From positions 1 to 27,566 of the forward strand of contig DCUH01000108.1 in the NCBI GenBank assembly GCA_002327765.1: a stretch of DNA of 27,566 nt. Direction: 5' to 3'. Below are positions 1-9,180 of this stretch, one piece after another. This DNA comes from a bacterium UBA2219 (GTDB lineage: Bacteria > Desulfobacterota > Deferrimicrobia > Deferrimicrobiales > Deferrimicrobiaceae). Below the pieces are notes generated by a model. That model worked only from the letters and a program-made list of their open reading frames with translations. It was not told where the DNA came from and ran no database searches. Made by a program: the position numbers and the translations under genes. The first letter of the stretch is position 1, and every line of letters starts with the position of its first letter.

Positions 1-127
1 CGCAGGCGACGAGGCCATGGACGGCCGAGGAGCCGTAGCTCCGAGAGACGCCCCGCCGCGGAACAGGAGACCATTTGCCGCGCATGATGCACGGGATTGC
101 TCGTGCGAGGGATGCGGCCCTTGCGGG

Positions 128-1603
128 CTACATGAGCAGCGACATCACCGACCACTCCGCGAACGCCAGGAAGAACCCGGGCGCCACGCCCAGGACGAGG
201 ACCGATGCGGCCGTGAGGAACAGGGCGAGGGAGAACGAGGTCCGGTAGGGACGGGGGGCCGGGAGATCCGCGGGCGCCTGCGTCATGTACATGCGGACGA
301 CGGGGCGCAGGTAGTAGTAGACGGACACGGCGCTGTTCAGCACGCCGAGGACGGCGAGCGCGACGTGGCCTCCCTTGACGGCCGCGCCGAACAGGTAGAA
401 CTTCCCGATGAACCCCGACGTGGGCGGGATGCCGGCGAGCGAGACCAGGAACAGGGAAAGGAGGGCGCCGAGGAGAGGGTGGCGGAACCCGATCCCCGCC
501 AGGTTGCGGATGTCGTACCCGTCGTCCTCGCGCGGAGCCGCGAGCATGAGCACCCCGAACGCCCCCAGGTTCATGAAGGCGTACACCGGGAGGTAGAAGA
601 GCGCCGCCTGCGCCCCCGCCACGTTCCCCGCCGTCAGCCCCACGAGGATGTACCCCGCGTGGGCGATCGAGGACCAGGCGAGCATGCGCTTCATGTTGTC
701 CTGGAACAGCGCGGACAGGTTCCCCACGGTCATGGTCAGGGCCGAGAGGACCCAGAGGATGTCCGTCATCCACGACAGGAGGGGAGGGAAGACGAGCAGC
801 GCCAGGCGGACGAGCGCCGCGAAGCCGGCCGCCTTGACGGCGGCGCCCATGAAGGCGGTCACGATCGTGGGGGCCCCCTCGTACGCGTCGGGCGTCCACA
901 TGTGGAACGGGACCAGGGAGACCTTGAACCCGAAGCCGACCAGCAGGAGCCCGATCCCGGCGAGGAAGACCGGGTTCCCCGAGACGGGAAGGTCGGCCGC
1001 CATCGCGGCGATCGCGGCGATCTTCGTGGTCCCCGTCGTGGCGTAGACCAGCGCCATCCCGTAGAGGAGGAAGGCGGAGGCGAAGGCGCCGAGCAGGAAA
1101 TACTTCAGGGCCCCTTCCAGGGACGTCATCCGGCCGCGGTGGAACCCGACCAGGCAGTAGACGGGGATCGACATCGTCTCCAGCCCGAGGAAGACGGTCA
1201 CCAGGTCGGTGCCCTTCGCCAGCAGGAGCATCCCGGCGACGGACATCAGCAGCAGCGCGTAGAACTCCCCTTTCCGCGTCCCTTCCCACTCCGAGTACCC
1301 GATGGACATCAGGAGCGTCACCAGCGCGGCGGCCAGGACGGTCAGGGAAGAGAAGATCCCCAGCCCGTCGTGCGCGATCGTCCCGGAGAAGCCCTCGATC
1401 CCGACGGGGCCCAGCCACAGGACGGCGACGGCGGCGGCCGCGGCGCCGGTGAGGGCGATGTCGCACAGGAGCTTCTTTTTCCCCTCCGCCAGGAACAGGT
1501 CCGCCATCAGGACCGCGACAGCCGCCGCGATCAGGAGGATCTCGGGGAGGACGCAGAAAAGCCCCCGGACCACCGACTGGACGTCGACGTCGATCGGGAT
1601 CAT
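128..1603 (-). CDS. nuoN: NADH-quinone oxidoreductase subunit N (cluster 1)
   Basis: Membrane antiporter-like subunit of Complex I, one of the three proton-channel subunits (L, M, N) of the membrane arm. The 491-aa product is hydrophobic throughout, with many transmembrane helices, and has the normal family length. The family charge residues are visible: Glu142 in GLETMSIPVY, Lys227 in FKVSLVPFHMW followed by TPDAYEGAPT, and Lys257. The start is the ATG at 1603, 7 nt after the nuoM stop, with a GAGGG directly before it. It is the last gene of the 14-gene cluster; no gene is supported in the 127 nt beyond it. A paralogue with the same motifs lies at 13598-15076. The identification is secure. 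Confidence 0.96.
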   Translation of the reverse strand: MIPIDVDVQSVVRGLFCVLPEILLIAAAVAVLMADLFLAEGKKKLLCDIALTGAAAAAVAVLWLGPVGIEGFSGTIAHDGLGIFSSLTVLAAALVTLLMSIGYSEWEGTRKGEFYALLLMSVAGMLLLAKGTDLVTVFLGLETMSIPVYCLVGFHRGRMTSLEGALKYFLLGAFASAFLLYGMALVYATTGTTKIAAIAAMAADLPVSGNPVFLAGIGLLLVGFGFKVSLVPFHMWTPDAYEGAPTIVTAFMGAAVKAAGFAALVRLALLVFPPLLSWMTDILWVLSALTMTVGNLSALFQDNMKRMLAWSSIAHAGYILVGLTAGNVAGAQAALFYLPVYAFMNLGAFGVLMLAAPREDDGYDIRNLAGIGFRHPLLGALLSLFLVSLAGIPPTSGFIGKFYLFGAAVKGGHVALAVLGVLNSAVSVYYYLRPVVRMYMTQAPADLPAPRPYRTSFSLALFLTAASVLVLGVAPGFFLAFAEWSVMSLLM

Positions 1604-1610
1604 CCCTCGC

Positions 1611-3185
1611 TCACTTCCCCGCGCCGAAATAGCGCGTGAACATCGTCTCCCCCGGGGCCGACGGGGAAAGAGCCGCCTGCTTCGCCGCTTCGTAGCGCGC
1701 GACGTACGCGCGCACCGTGGCGTCCATCCTCCGCAGGAACGGCTGCGGGTACACCCCGATCCAGAAGACGAGCAGGAGGATCGGGAGCATGCAGGCCAGC
1801 TCCCGGACGTTCATGTCGGGCAGGCGGCGGTTCTCCTCATGCGTCACCTCCCCGAACATCACGCGCTGGTACATCCAGAGCATGTACACCGCGGCGAGCA
1901 CGACGCCCGTGGCAGCGGCCGCGGTGAGCCAGGCGTTGGCCCGGAACGCCCCCAGCAGGATGAGGAACTCGCCCACGAACCCGTTGGTGCCGGGCAGGGC
2001 GATGGAGGACAGGGCGACGATCATGAAGCAGGCCGAAAACACCGGGACGACCCGGGCCAGCCCGCCGAAATCGGAGATCAGGCGGGTATGCCTGCGCTCG
2101 TAGAGGATCCCGACGAGGAGGAACAGCGCCCCGGTGGAGACGCCGTGGTTGACCATCTGGAGGATCCCGCCCTCGATCCCTTGCAGGTTGAAGGCGAACA
2201 GGCCGAGCATGACGAAGCCCAGGTGCGATACCGAGGAGTACGCCACCAGCTTCTTGATGTCCTTCTGCACCATCGACACCAGCGCGCCGTATACGATCCC
2301 GACCACCGCGAGCGCCGCGATCATCGGGGCGAAGTCGGCCGCGGCGGCGGGGAAGAGCGGCACGGAGAACCGCAGGAACCCGTAGGCCCCCATCTTCAGG
2401 AGGATCGCGGCGAGGATCACCGACCCCGCCGTGGGCGCCTCGACGTGCGCGTCGGGGAGCCACGTGTGGAACGGGAACATCGGCACCTTGAAGGCGAAGG
2501 CGAGGAAGAAGGCGCCGAAGAGCCAGAACTGCATCTTCAGGGGGATGGCGAGCCCGTACAGTTTCATCAGGTCGGTCGTGTAGAAGCCCGCGGCCTCGGA
2601 ATGGTGGAAGAAGAGCGCGAGGATCGCGACCAGCATCAGGACGGAGCCGACGAACGTGTAGAGGAAGAACTTGATCGCCGCGTAGATCCGCCGCTCCCCT
2701 CCCCAGACGCCGATGAGGAAGTACATGGGGATGAGGACCAGCTCCCAGAACACGTAGAAGAGGAACAGGTCGACGGCGACGAACACCCCCACCATGGCAG
2801 TCTCGAGGACCAGCATGAAGACCATGAACTCCTTCACGTGCCGCTCCACCGCGGAAAAGGCCGAGAGGATCGCGATCGGCGTGATGAACGTGGTGAGCAT
2901 CAGCAGCCAGAGGGAGATGCCGTCCACCCCGACGATGTAGCCGATCCCGTACCGGGGGATCCAGGGGACGCTCTCGGAGAGCTGCATCGCCGCCGTCCCG
3001 GGGTCGAACCGCGCCACTACCAGGAGGGAGACGAGGAACTCCGCCAGCGCGACGAGGAACGAGGCGTTGCGGATGTCCGCCCGCCGTTCCCGGGGCAGGC
3101 AGAGGACGCCCGCCGCGCCGACCGCCGGGAGGGCGATGAGGACGGAAAGCAGGTGCCGGTCGAGGAGGAAGCTTCCGGTCGTCAT
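1611..3185 (-). CDS. nuoM: NADH-quinone oxidoreductase subunit M (cluster 1)
   Basis: Antiporter-like proton-translocating subunit of the Complex I membrane arm. The 524-aa product carries the family signatures FYVFWELVLIPMYFLIGVWG (Glu148), FKVPMFPFHTWLPDAHVEAP (Lys233), Lys264 and a distal Glu406 in NGFVGEF. These correspond to the charged residues needed for pumping in E. coli NuoM. The ATG at 3185 overlaps the nuoL stop as ATGA, which implies translational coupling. The same frame stays open upstream to about 4976 opposite nuoL; that extension is Arg/Pro/Gly-rich noise and was not included. The C-terminal tail after the last helix is hydrophilic. Confidence 0.96.
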   Translation of the reverse strand: MTTGSFLLDRHLLSVLIALPAVGAAGVLCLPRERRADIRNASFLVALAEFLVSLLVVARFDPGTAAMQLSESVPWIPRYGIGYIVGVDGISLWLLMLTTFITPIAILSAFSAVERHVKEFMVFMLVLETAMVGVFVAVDLFLFYVFWELVLIPMYFLIGVWGGERRIYAAIKFFLYTFVGSVLMLVAILALFFHHSEAAGFYTTDLMKLYGLAIPLKMQFWLFGAFFLAFAFKVPMFPFHTWLPDAHVEAPTAGSVILAAILLKMGAYGFLRFSVPLFPAAAADFAPMIAALAVVGIVYGALVSMVQKDIKKLVAYSSVSHLGFVMLGLFAFNLQGIEGGILQMVNHGVSTGALFLLVGILYERRHTRLISDFGGLARVVPVFSACFMIVALSSIALPGTNGFVGEFLILLGAFRANAWLTAAAATGVVLAAVYMLWMYQRVMFGEVTHEENRRLPDMNVRELACMLPILLLVFWIGVYPQPFLRRMDATVRAYVARYEAAKQAALSPSAPGETMFTRYFGAGK

Positions 3186-5179
3186 CCCGCGCTCCGGTAG
3201 ATGATGTACCCGACGATGAGCACCGCGCCCAGGAGCAGGGAGAAGGCGTACCCGCCGACGATCCCCCCCTGCAGCCGCCGCACCCGTTCGCCGGCGGCCC
3301 GGACGAGAACCGCCGCGCCGTTCACGATGCCGTCGACGAGGCGGGCGTCGAACATCTGCCACAGCCACTCGGCGGCGCGGACGGCCGGCCGGACCAACGC
3401 CCTGTCGTAGAGCTCGTCGACGTAGTACTTGTTGCGCACCGCGTCGTAGAGGGCGGGCCAGCGCGCCGCGATCGCCCCCGGCGTCTCCGGCCGGGCCCGG
3501 TAGAGCCGGTGGGCGAGCCAGATGCCGCCCAGGGCGATCCCGATGGACAGCGCCATGAGGCCGAGCTCGAGCGCCGCGGAATGGTGCTCCGCCCCGACGG
3601 CCCCGGGGGGCGACAGCCACCGCTCGAGGAGGTTCGGCACGCCGACGGCGTCGCCCAGGACCGCGGGGATGCCGACCCACCCGCCGGCCACCGACAGGAC
3701 CGCCAGCGCGGACAGCGGGAGGGTCATCGTCCACGGGGACTCGTGGACGCGCTTCTCCACGCCGGGATCCATTCTCGACGGCCCGTAGAAGGCCAGGAAG
3801 ACCAGGCGGAACATGTAGAAGGCCGTGATGCCGGCCGTCGCCGCCGCGACGGCCCAGAGGACCGGCCCGTATGCGGGGGCGTTGAACGCCTTCCACAGGA
3901 TCTCGTCCTTCGAGAAGAAGCCGGACAGCCCGGGGATCCCCGCGATGGCGAGGGCCGCAACGGCCATCGTGACGAAGGTGACGGGGACGCGCCCTTTGAG
4001 CCCCCCCATCTTCCGCAGGTCCTGCTCGCCGGAGAGGGCGTGGATGACCGACCCGGCGGCGAGGAACAGGAGCGCCTTGAAGAAGGCGTGCGTCGCCAGG
4101 TGGAAGATCCCCGCCGTGAAGGCGCCCACGCCGCAGGCGAGGAACATGTACCCGAGCTGAGACACCGTGGAATAGGCCAGCACCCGCTTGATGTCGGTCT
4201 GGCAGAGGCCGATGGTGGCGGCGAAGATCGCCGTGGCCGCCCCCACGACGGCCACCGTCGTCATCGTGGCGGGAGCCAGAAGGAACAGGGCGCCGGACCG
4301 CGCGACCATGTAGACCCCCGCGGTCACCATCGTCGCGGCGTGGATCAGCGCCGATACCGGCGTCGGCCCCTCCATCGCGTCCGGCAGCCAGACGTACAGC
4401 GGGATCTGGGCCGACTTGCCGACGGCGCCCAGGAACATGAGCAGCGTGATCGTCGTGGCCAGCCCCGCGGTCAGGGTCCCCGAAGCCGCCATCCCCCCGG
4501 CGCGCGCGAAAACCTCCGTGTAGGTGAGGGAGCCGAAGGTCCAGAAGGCCAGGAACATGGCCAGGAGGAAGCCGAAGTCCCCCACGCGGTTCACCACGAA
4601 CGCCTTCTTCCCCGCGTCGGCGGCGCTGCGGCGGTCGTACCAGAACCCGATGAGGAGGTACGAGCAGAGCCCCACGCCTTCCCACCCGACGAACATGAGC
4701 AGGTAGTTGTCCGCCAGCACCAGGACGAGCATCGAGAACGTGAAGAGGTTCAGGTAGGTGAAGTACCGGGCGAAGGCGCGCTCGTGGGACATGTACCCCA
4801 CGGAGTAGACGTGGATCAGGAAGCCCACCCCGGTGACGACCAGGATCATCACCGCGGAGAGCGGGTCGAGCAGGAGTGATGCCGGGGCCTTGAACGACCC
4901 CGCCTCGATCCAGGGGAACAGGAATCGGACGAAGAGCCGGTCGTCCGGGGCCCTCGCCGCGAGCGACGCGACGCACAGGAGGGCCGCCGCGAAGGAGGCG
5001 CCCACGGCCGCCGGCGCGAGAACGGCGACCGCCCGCCGGTACGGGGCCACGCCGCCGGCCCCGGCGCCCGAAAGCAGCAGCGGCCGCTCGGCGAACAGCG
5101 CCAGCGCGCCGTTCAGGACCACCCCGAGCAGCGGGAAGGCCGGCACCAGCCAGAGGTATTCGAGGGCTCCCGTCACCAT
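3182..5179 (-). CDS. nuoL: NADH-quinone oxidoreductase subunit L (cluster 1)
   Basis: Largest, distal antiporter-like subunit of the Complex I membrane arm, ending in the long lateral helix. It has 665 aa. Key motifs are [18 protein letters not shown] (Glu167), [20 protein letters not shown] (Lys255), HAFFKALLF (Lys368) and FFSKDEIL (Lys424). A C-terminal segment with [10 protein letters not shown] leads to the lateral helix and a final transmembrane anchor. Start ATG 5179 overlaps the nuoK end by 7 nt; a GTG one codon later would give a GTGA overlap, so the true start is uncertain by one codon. The product is richer in Ala/Arg than its Lys/Ile-richer paralogue at 16632-18701. Confidence 0.96.
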   Translation of the reverse strand: MVTGALEYLWLVPAFPLLGVVLNGALALFAERPLLLSGAGAGGVAPYRRAVAVLAPAAVGASFAAALLCVASLAARAPDDRLFVRFLFPWIEAGSFKAPASLLLDPLSAVMILVVTGVGFLIHVYSVGYMSHERAFARYFTYLNLFTFSMLVLVLADNYLLMFVGWEGVGLCSYLLIGFWYDRRSAADAGKKAFVVNRVGDFGFLLAMFLAFWTFGSLTYTEVFARAGGMAASGTLTAGLATTITLLMFLGAVGKSAQIPLYVWLPDAMEGPTPVSALIHAATMVTAGVYMVARSGALFLLAPATMTTVAVVGAATAIFAATIGLCQTDIKRVLAYSTVSQLGYMFLACGVGAFTAGIFHLATHAFFKALLFLAAGSVIHALSGEQDLRKMGGLKGRVPVTFVTMAVAALAIAGIPGLSGFFSKDEILWKAFNAPAYGPVLWAVAAATAGITAFYMFRLVFLAFYGPSRMDPGVEKRVHESPWTMTLPLSALAVLSVAGGWVGIPAVLGDAVGVPNLLERWLSPPGAVGAEHHSAALELGLMALSIGIALGGIWLAHRLYRARPETPGAIAARWPALYDAVRNKYYVDELYDRALVRPAVRAAEWLWQMFDARLVDGIVNGAAVLVRAAGERVRRLQGGIVGGYAFSLLLGAVLIVGYIIYRSAG

Positions 5180-5478
5180 TTGAGTATCGAAAGCTCCGTG
5201 ATGTCCACCGTCTCCTTCAGCCGGAACAGTGCGATCAGGAGGGCCAACCCCACCGCCGCCTCCGCCGCCGCGACGGTGATGACCATGAAGGCGAAGACCC
5301 CTCCGGCCGCGTCCCCCAGGTACGAGCCCGCGGCGACGAACGCCACGTTCACGCCGTTGAGCATCACCTCCACGCTCATCAGGATGATGAGCACGTTCCT
5401 CCTAGTGACCACGCCGACGACCCCGACGCCGAACAGGATCGCGGAGAGCAGCAGGTATGCGGACGGTCCGATCGTCAT
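5173..5478 (-). CDS. nuoK: NADH-quinone oxidoreductase subunit K (cluster 1)
   Basis: Small membrane subunit (101 aa, normal length) with three predicted helices, related to MrpC. It carries the two conserved membrane glutamates: Glu37 in [11 protein letters not shown] and Glu73 in [12 protein letters not shown]. Both lie in the polar axis of Complex I that links quinone chemistry to proton movement. It is translated between nuoJ and nuoL, with a 13-nt gap to nuoJ and a 7-nt overlap with nuoL. Confidence 0.96.
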   Translation of the reverse strand: MTIGPSAYLLLSAILFGVGVVGVVTRRNVLIILMSVEVMLNGVNVAFVAAGSYLGDAAGGVFAFMVITVAAAEAAVGLALLIALFRLKETVDITELSILKW

Positions 5479-5491
5479 TCGATGCCCCCCG

Positions 5492-5980
5492 TCAGATCTT
5501 CTTCTTCGCCAGGGTGATCGCCCCGATCACCGCGGCCAGCAGCAGGACCGACGTGATCTCGAACGCGAGGAGGTAGTCCGTGAAGAGCGCCCGCCCCACG
5601 GCCTCCAGCGTCCCCCCTCCCGCCACGTGCCCGCCGGGCATGCCGAACCGGCCGGCGACCAGGGCGCCCTCCACGACGAGGAACCCCGCCGCGATGACGG
5701 CCGCGAACCGGAACAGCGTGATCCGCTCCACGGGCAGACGGTCCTCCGGGACGTTGATCAGCATGATGACGAAAACGAACAGGACGACGACCGCCCCGGC
5801 GTAGACGATCATCTGGACCGCCGCGAGGAAATGCGCGTCGCGCAGCACGAACAGGGCCGCCACGGCGGCCATCGCCAGGATCAGGTGCAGGGCCGACGCC
5901 AGGGGGTGCTTCCGCGTCACCACCATGATGGAGGCGCCGACCGCGATCGCGCCGAACAGGATGAAGAGGAACGCTTCCAT
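5492..5980 (-). CDS. nuoJ: NADH-quinone oxidoreductase subunit J (cluster 1)
   Basis: Five-helix membrane subunit J, 162 aa. It has the family hallmark [20 protein letters not shown], the helix-3 region that forms a pi-bulge during Complex I turnover. The frame is open further upstream over nuoI, but that part is not membrane-like. The ATG at 5980 is chosen because it begins the first hydrophobic helix ([15 protein letters not shown]), lies 2 nt after the nuoI stop, and has AGGGG about 7 nt upstream. Confidence 0.95.
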   Translation of the reverse strand: MEAFLFILFGAIAVGASIMVVTRKHPLASALHLILAMAAVAALFVLRDAHFLAAVQMIVYAGAVVVLFVFVIMLINVPEDRLPVERITLFRFAAVIAAGFLVVEGALVAGRFGMPGGHVAGGGTLEAVGRALFTDYLLAFEITSVLLLAAVIGAITLAKKKI

Positions 5981-5982
5981 GC

Positions 5983-6474
5983 CTATCCCCTCTTCTCCAG
6001 GAGCATTTCGATGGTGAAGACGAGCTTCTCCCGGGAGTCGTCCGGCGGGGTGAACCACCCCGTGTCCATTCGGATGGCGTCGAGCGGGCACGCCTCGACG
6101 CAGAGGCCGCAGAAGACGCACCGGAGCATGTCGATGTCGAACCGCACCGGGAATTTCTCGACGCGCGGGTCGGGCGACTCCCCCGCGACGATCGTGATGC
6201 ACTTCGCCGGGCAGGCGGTCGGGCAGCAGAAGCACGCGGTGCACCGGGGGGTGCCGTCCTCCCGCTTCATGAGCCGGTGCAGCCCGCGGAACCGCGGCGG
6301 CATCTCGCGGCGCACCTCGGGATACTCGATCGTCCGGATGCCTTCCTGGCGGACGATGTTGCGCAGCAGGTGGCTCATCGTCAGCCAGAGGGCCTTCGCG
6401 ATCTCCACGAGGTACACGCCTTCCGGGAAGGACATCTTCCGGGGGCGCGCCGCCTTTTTGATCCCGACCGTCAT
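5983..6474 (-). CDS. nuoI: NADH-quinone oxidoreductase subunit I (cluster 1), 2x[4Fe-4S]
   Basis: Ferredoxin-like connecting subunit (163 aa) that carries clusters N6a and N6b and passes electrons from NuoG to NuoB. The two CxxCxxCxxxCP motifs are at Cys78-81-84-88 and Cys119-122-125-129. The first motif reads CTACFCCPTACP and has an additional Cys83 between ligands, with a further Cys92. Start ATG 6474. The gene sits between nuoH (19-nt gap) and nuoJ (2-nt gap). Its paralogue at 19553-20095 has a longer C-terminus. Confidence 0.96.
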   Translation of the reverse strand: MTVGIKKAARPRKMSFPEGVYLVEIAKALWLTMSHLLRNIVRQEGIRTIEYPEVRREMPPRFRGLHRLMKREDGTPRCTACFCCPTACPAKCITIVAGESPDPRVEKFPVRFDIDMLRCVFCGLCVEACPLDAIRMDTGWFTPPDDSREKLVFTIEMLLEKRG

Positions 6475-6493
6475 GCCGTTTCCGTTCCCCCCT

Positions 6494-7591
6494 CTACCTT
6501 TCCAGCAGGAGCAGGACCAGCCCCGTGACGAAGACGTTGGCGAGGGACAGCGGCAGCAGCACCTTCCATCCCAGCCGCATTACCTGGTCGTACCGAAACC
6601 GGGGGATCGTCCACCGGACCCAGACGTACATCCAGGTGAAGAAGAGCGATTTCACGAAGATCGAACCGCACCGCATCAGCAGGACCACGATCTCGGGCAG
6701 CGACACCGAGAAGCCGCCCGGGAAGAGGAACCCCGTGTCATGCAGGTAAGGGAACTGCCAGCCCCCGAAGAACAGCGTCGCGACGATGACCGAGCTCACC
6801 ACCATGTGGAGGTATTCCCCCATCATGAACATGGAGAACTTGAAGGAGCCGTACTCGGTGTGGTATCCGCCGACCAGCTCCGAGTCACCCTCCGGCAGGT
6901 CGAAGGGGGTGCGGTTCGCCTCCGCGTACTGGGCCGTGAGGAACAGGATGAACCCGATCGGCTGAACGAACACCCCCCACTTCGGGATCACACCGAAAAG
7001 CAGCTCCCCCTGCTCCAGGACGATGTGGGACAGGCGGACGGACTCGAACACCATGAAGATGCCGACGAGGGACAGCCCCATCGACACCTCGTAGGAAAGC
7101 ATCTGTGCCGCGGAGCGCAATCCCCCCAGGAGCGGGTACTTGCTGCCGCTGGCCCAACCGCCGAGGACGATGCCGTAGACGGTCATCCCCGAAACGGCCA
7201 GGACGTAGAGGAAGCCCATGTTCAGGTCGGCGATCTGCAGCATGACGCGCCGCCCGAAGATCGAGACGTCCGGCCCGAAGGGGATCACCGCGACGGACAG
7301 GATGACCGGCGCGATGACGAACATCGGGGCGATCACGTAGTAGGCCCGGTGGGCGTTGTCCGGGACGAAATCCTCCTTGAACAGGAACTTGATCGCGTCG
7401 GCCAGCGGGTGGAACATCCCCCATGCCGTCCATCCGAGAATGCTGGCGCGATTGGGCCCGCGCCGGTCCTGGATGTAGGCCGCGCCCTTGCGCTCCGCCC
7501 AGACGAACACCATGACCAGCCCCATGCAGAAGGAGAAGACCACCCCGATCCGGATGAGCACGACCGCCAGGTCGAACAGCGGACCCGTCAT
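6494..7591 (-). CDS. nuoH: NADH-quinone oxidoreductase subunit H (cluster 1)
   Basis: Membrane subunit that forms the quinone-binding chamber with NuoB and NuoD. The 365-aa product has about eight hydrophobic helices and the family motifs VWAERKGAAYIQDRRGPNR near the N-terminus and AEANRTPFDLPEGDSELVGG with YHTEY in the acidic cytoplasmic loop. Start ATG 7591 overlaps the nuoG stop as ATGA. The frame extends upstream opposite nuoG without hydrophobic character, so the internal ATG was taken. Confidence 0.95.
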   Translation of the reverse strand: MTGPLFDLAVVLIRIGVVFSFCMGLVMVFVWAERKGAAYIQDRRGPNRASILGWTAWGMFHPLADAIKFLFKEDFVPDNAHRAYYVIAPMFVIAPVILSVAVIPFGPDVSIFGRRVMLQIADLNMGFLYVLAVSGMTVYGIVLGGWASGSKYPLLGGLRSAAQMLSYEVSMGLSLVGIFMVFESVRLSHIVLEQGELLFGVIPKWGVFVQPIGFILFLTAQYAEANRTPFDLPEGDSELVGGYHTEYGSFKFSMFMMGEYLHMVVSSVIVATLFFGGWQFPYLHDTGFLFPGGFSVSLPEIVVLLMRCGSIFVKSLFFTWMYVWVRWTIPRFRYDQVMRLGWKVLLPLSLANVFVTGLVLLLLER

Positions 7592-9165
7592 CGCTTGACC
7601 TCCCGCCCGAGGGATCCGATGGAGCCGTACGTCATCCCGCGGAAGGGCGCCTCCGACCGCGACAGCGCCCGGAACACGGACTCCTCCCCGCTGAAGGACC
7701 AGCCGGCGCCCAGCCGGTTCCCGAGGTCGACCAGGATCTCGATTGTGTTCCTGGCCTTTCCCCGCGGGGCGAACCCCGCGCGGAAGCGCTGCAGGCGCCC
7801 GTCGCAGTTGACGAAGGTCCCCCCGCGCTCCACGAAGGAGGCCGACGGCAGGACGGCGTGCGCCGCCCTCGACACGACGCCCTCGTTGGTCCCCACCTGG
7901 ACGATGAAGGGCGCCTTCGAGAGGAGCTCCAGCGTGCCCTTTTCCGAGAAGGCTCCCAGCACGTTCCCGAAGATCACGAGGGCCCGGATCTCCCCGCGGG
8001 AGATCCTGCCGGCCACGGCGTGGAACGCCTCTTCCCCGGGGATCCCCAGGAGCCGGGCCCCCGCGCTGTTCGGGTTCTTGTCCGGGTGGATGAGGAAGTC
8101 GTCCGAGAAGCCGTCCTCCGGCGCGCGGCGAGTGAATGCCAGGTTCATGGTGCCCAGCAGATCGGAGGCGAAATGGCGGACGAGGAAGAGCTCCTCGTTG
8201 GAGAGCTGGGGGGAGGCGATCACCGCAACGGTGTCCGCCCCGTGCGTCCGCACCGCGTCGGACAGCCTCTGCGCGACCTGGGGCATCAACGCCCCCCAGG
8301 GCATCTCCTTCTCCACCCCGTTCTCGCGGACGAAGGGGGCGAGCAGCCGCGCCTCGTTCGCCTTCCTGTACTCCATCCGGCCGAAGTCGCACATCCACGC
8401 CCGGTTGACCGCGTCGTTCACCCGCGGCTTGTACCGGTACAGGACGCCTTCGTGGAAATGCGCCTCAATGTTGCATCCCCGCGCGCACCCGGTGCAGATC
8501 GACTCCGCGCTTTTGAGGAACCAGACGCGGCACCTGAACCGGAAATCCCGGCTCGTCAGCGCCCCCACGGGGCAGATGTCGGCGAGGTTCCCTGCATAGT
8601 GGTTGTCGATCGGACGCCCGGGGAAGAAGGAGATCTCGGAATGGTCGCCGCGCCGGAAGAACTGGAGCTCCCGGGTGCCGGTCACCTCCTCGAGGAACCG
8701 CACGCAGCGCGAGCAGAGGATGCAGCGCTCGGCGTCGAGGACGATGCCGCTCCCGGCGTCCTGCACCTTCTTCTTGTGGATCTTGTCCCCGAGGGGGTAG
8801 CGGCTCTTGTGGAGGCCGACCGTCATGTAGTAGTCCTGCAGGCCGCACTCGCCCGCCTGGTCGCAGATGGGGCAGTCGATCGGGTGGTGGATGAGGAGGA
8901 ACTCGAGCGCGCCCCGGACCGCCTTGCGCACCGCCTCCGTGTCGGTTCGGACGACCATCCCCTCCGTCGCCACCGTGGAGCATGCGGTCTGCAGCTTCGG
9001 GAACTTCTCCACCTCGACCTGGCACATCCGGCAGTTCCCCGCGACGGACAGGTGGGTGTGGTAGCAGTAGTGCGGGATGTGGATCCCGACCTGTTTCGCG
9101 GCGGAAAGGATCGTCGTCCCCTCGGGGACGCTCACCGCGACACCGTTGATCGTCAGGTTCGGCAC
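7588..9165 (-). CDS. nuoG: NADH-quinone oxidoreductase subunit G, compact form
   Basis: Iron-sulfur subunit of the peripheral arm. In order it shows a [2Fe-2S] ferredoxin domain (Cys34, 45, 48, 62), the His-ligated N5 site (His94, Cys98, 101, 107), N4 (Cys148, 151, 154, 198) and an N7-type CxxCxxxC-x27-C site (Cys224, 227, 231, 259). A shortened molybdopterin-oxidoreductase-like domain follows. At 525 aa it is far shorter than E. coli NuoG (about 908) or the Thermus protein (about 783); the loss is in the C-terminal domain, while every Fe-S site is kept. Start is GTG 9165 with AGGAG only 2 nt upstream, an unusually tight spacing. It ends in an ATGA overlap with nuoH, so the short form looks natural. 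There is no second copy in the window. Confidence 0.94.
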   Translation of the reverse strand: MPNLTINGVAVSVPEGTTILSAAKQVGIHIPHYCYHTHLSVAGNCRMCQVEVEKFPKLQTACSTVATEGMVVRTDTEAVRKAVRGALEFLLIHHPIDCPICDQAGECGLQDYYMTVGLHKSRYPLGDKIHKKKVQDAGSGIVLDAERCILCSRCVRFLEEVTGTRELQFFRRGDHSEISFFPGRPIDNHYAGNLADICPVGALTSRDFRFRCRVWFLKSAESICTGCARGCNIEAHFHEGVLYRYKPRVNDAVNRAWMCDFGRMEYRKANEARLLAPFVRENGVEKEMPWGALMPQVAQRLSDAVRTHGADTVAVIASPQLSNEELFLVRHFASDLLGTMNLAFTRRAPEDGFSDDFLIHPDKNPNSAGARLLGIPGEEAFHAVAGRISRGEIRALVIFGNVLGAFSEKGTLELLSKAPFIVQVGTNEGVVSRAAHAVLPSASFVERGGTFVNCDGRLQRFRAGFAPRGKARNTIEILVDLGNRLGAGWSFSGEESVFRALSRSEAPFRGMTYGSIGSLGREVKR

Positions 9166-9180
9166 GTCTCCTAAGCCCCC

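Noticed and set aside
1611..4976. Apparent 1121-aa minus-strand protein ending in NuoM
   Set aside because: Only the last 524 residues are membrane-like NuoM. The upstream part is an out-of-frame reading of nuoL, which is itself intact with all conserved residues.
17..8599. Plus-strand open frames of 450-1139 codons opposite nuoN1 to nuoG
   Set aside because: Same composition artefact; they run across several minus-strand genes and their boundaries, and contain no recognisable domain.
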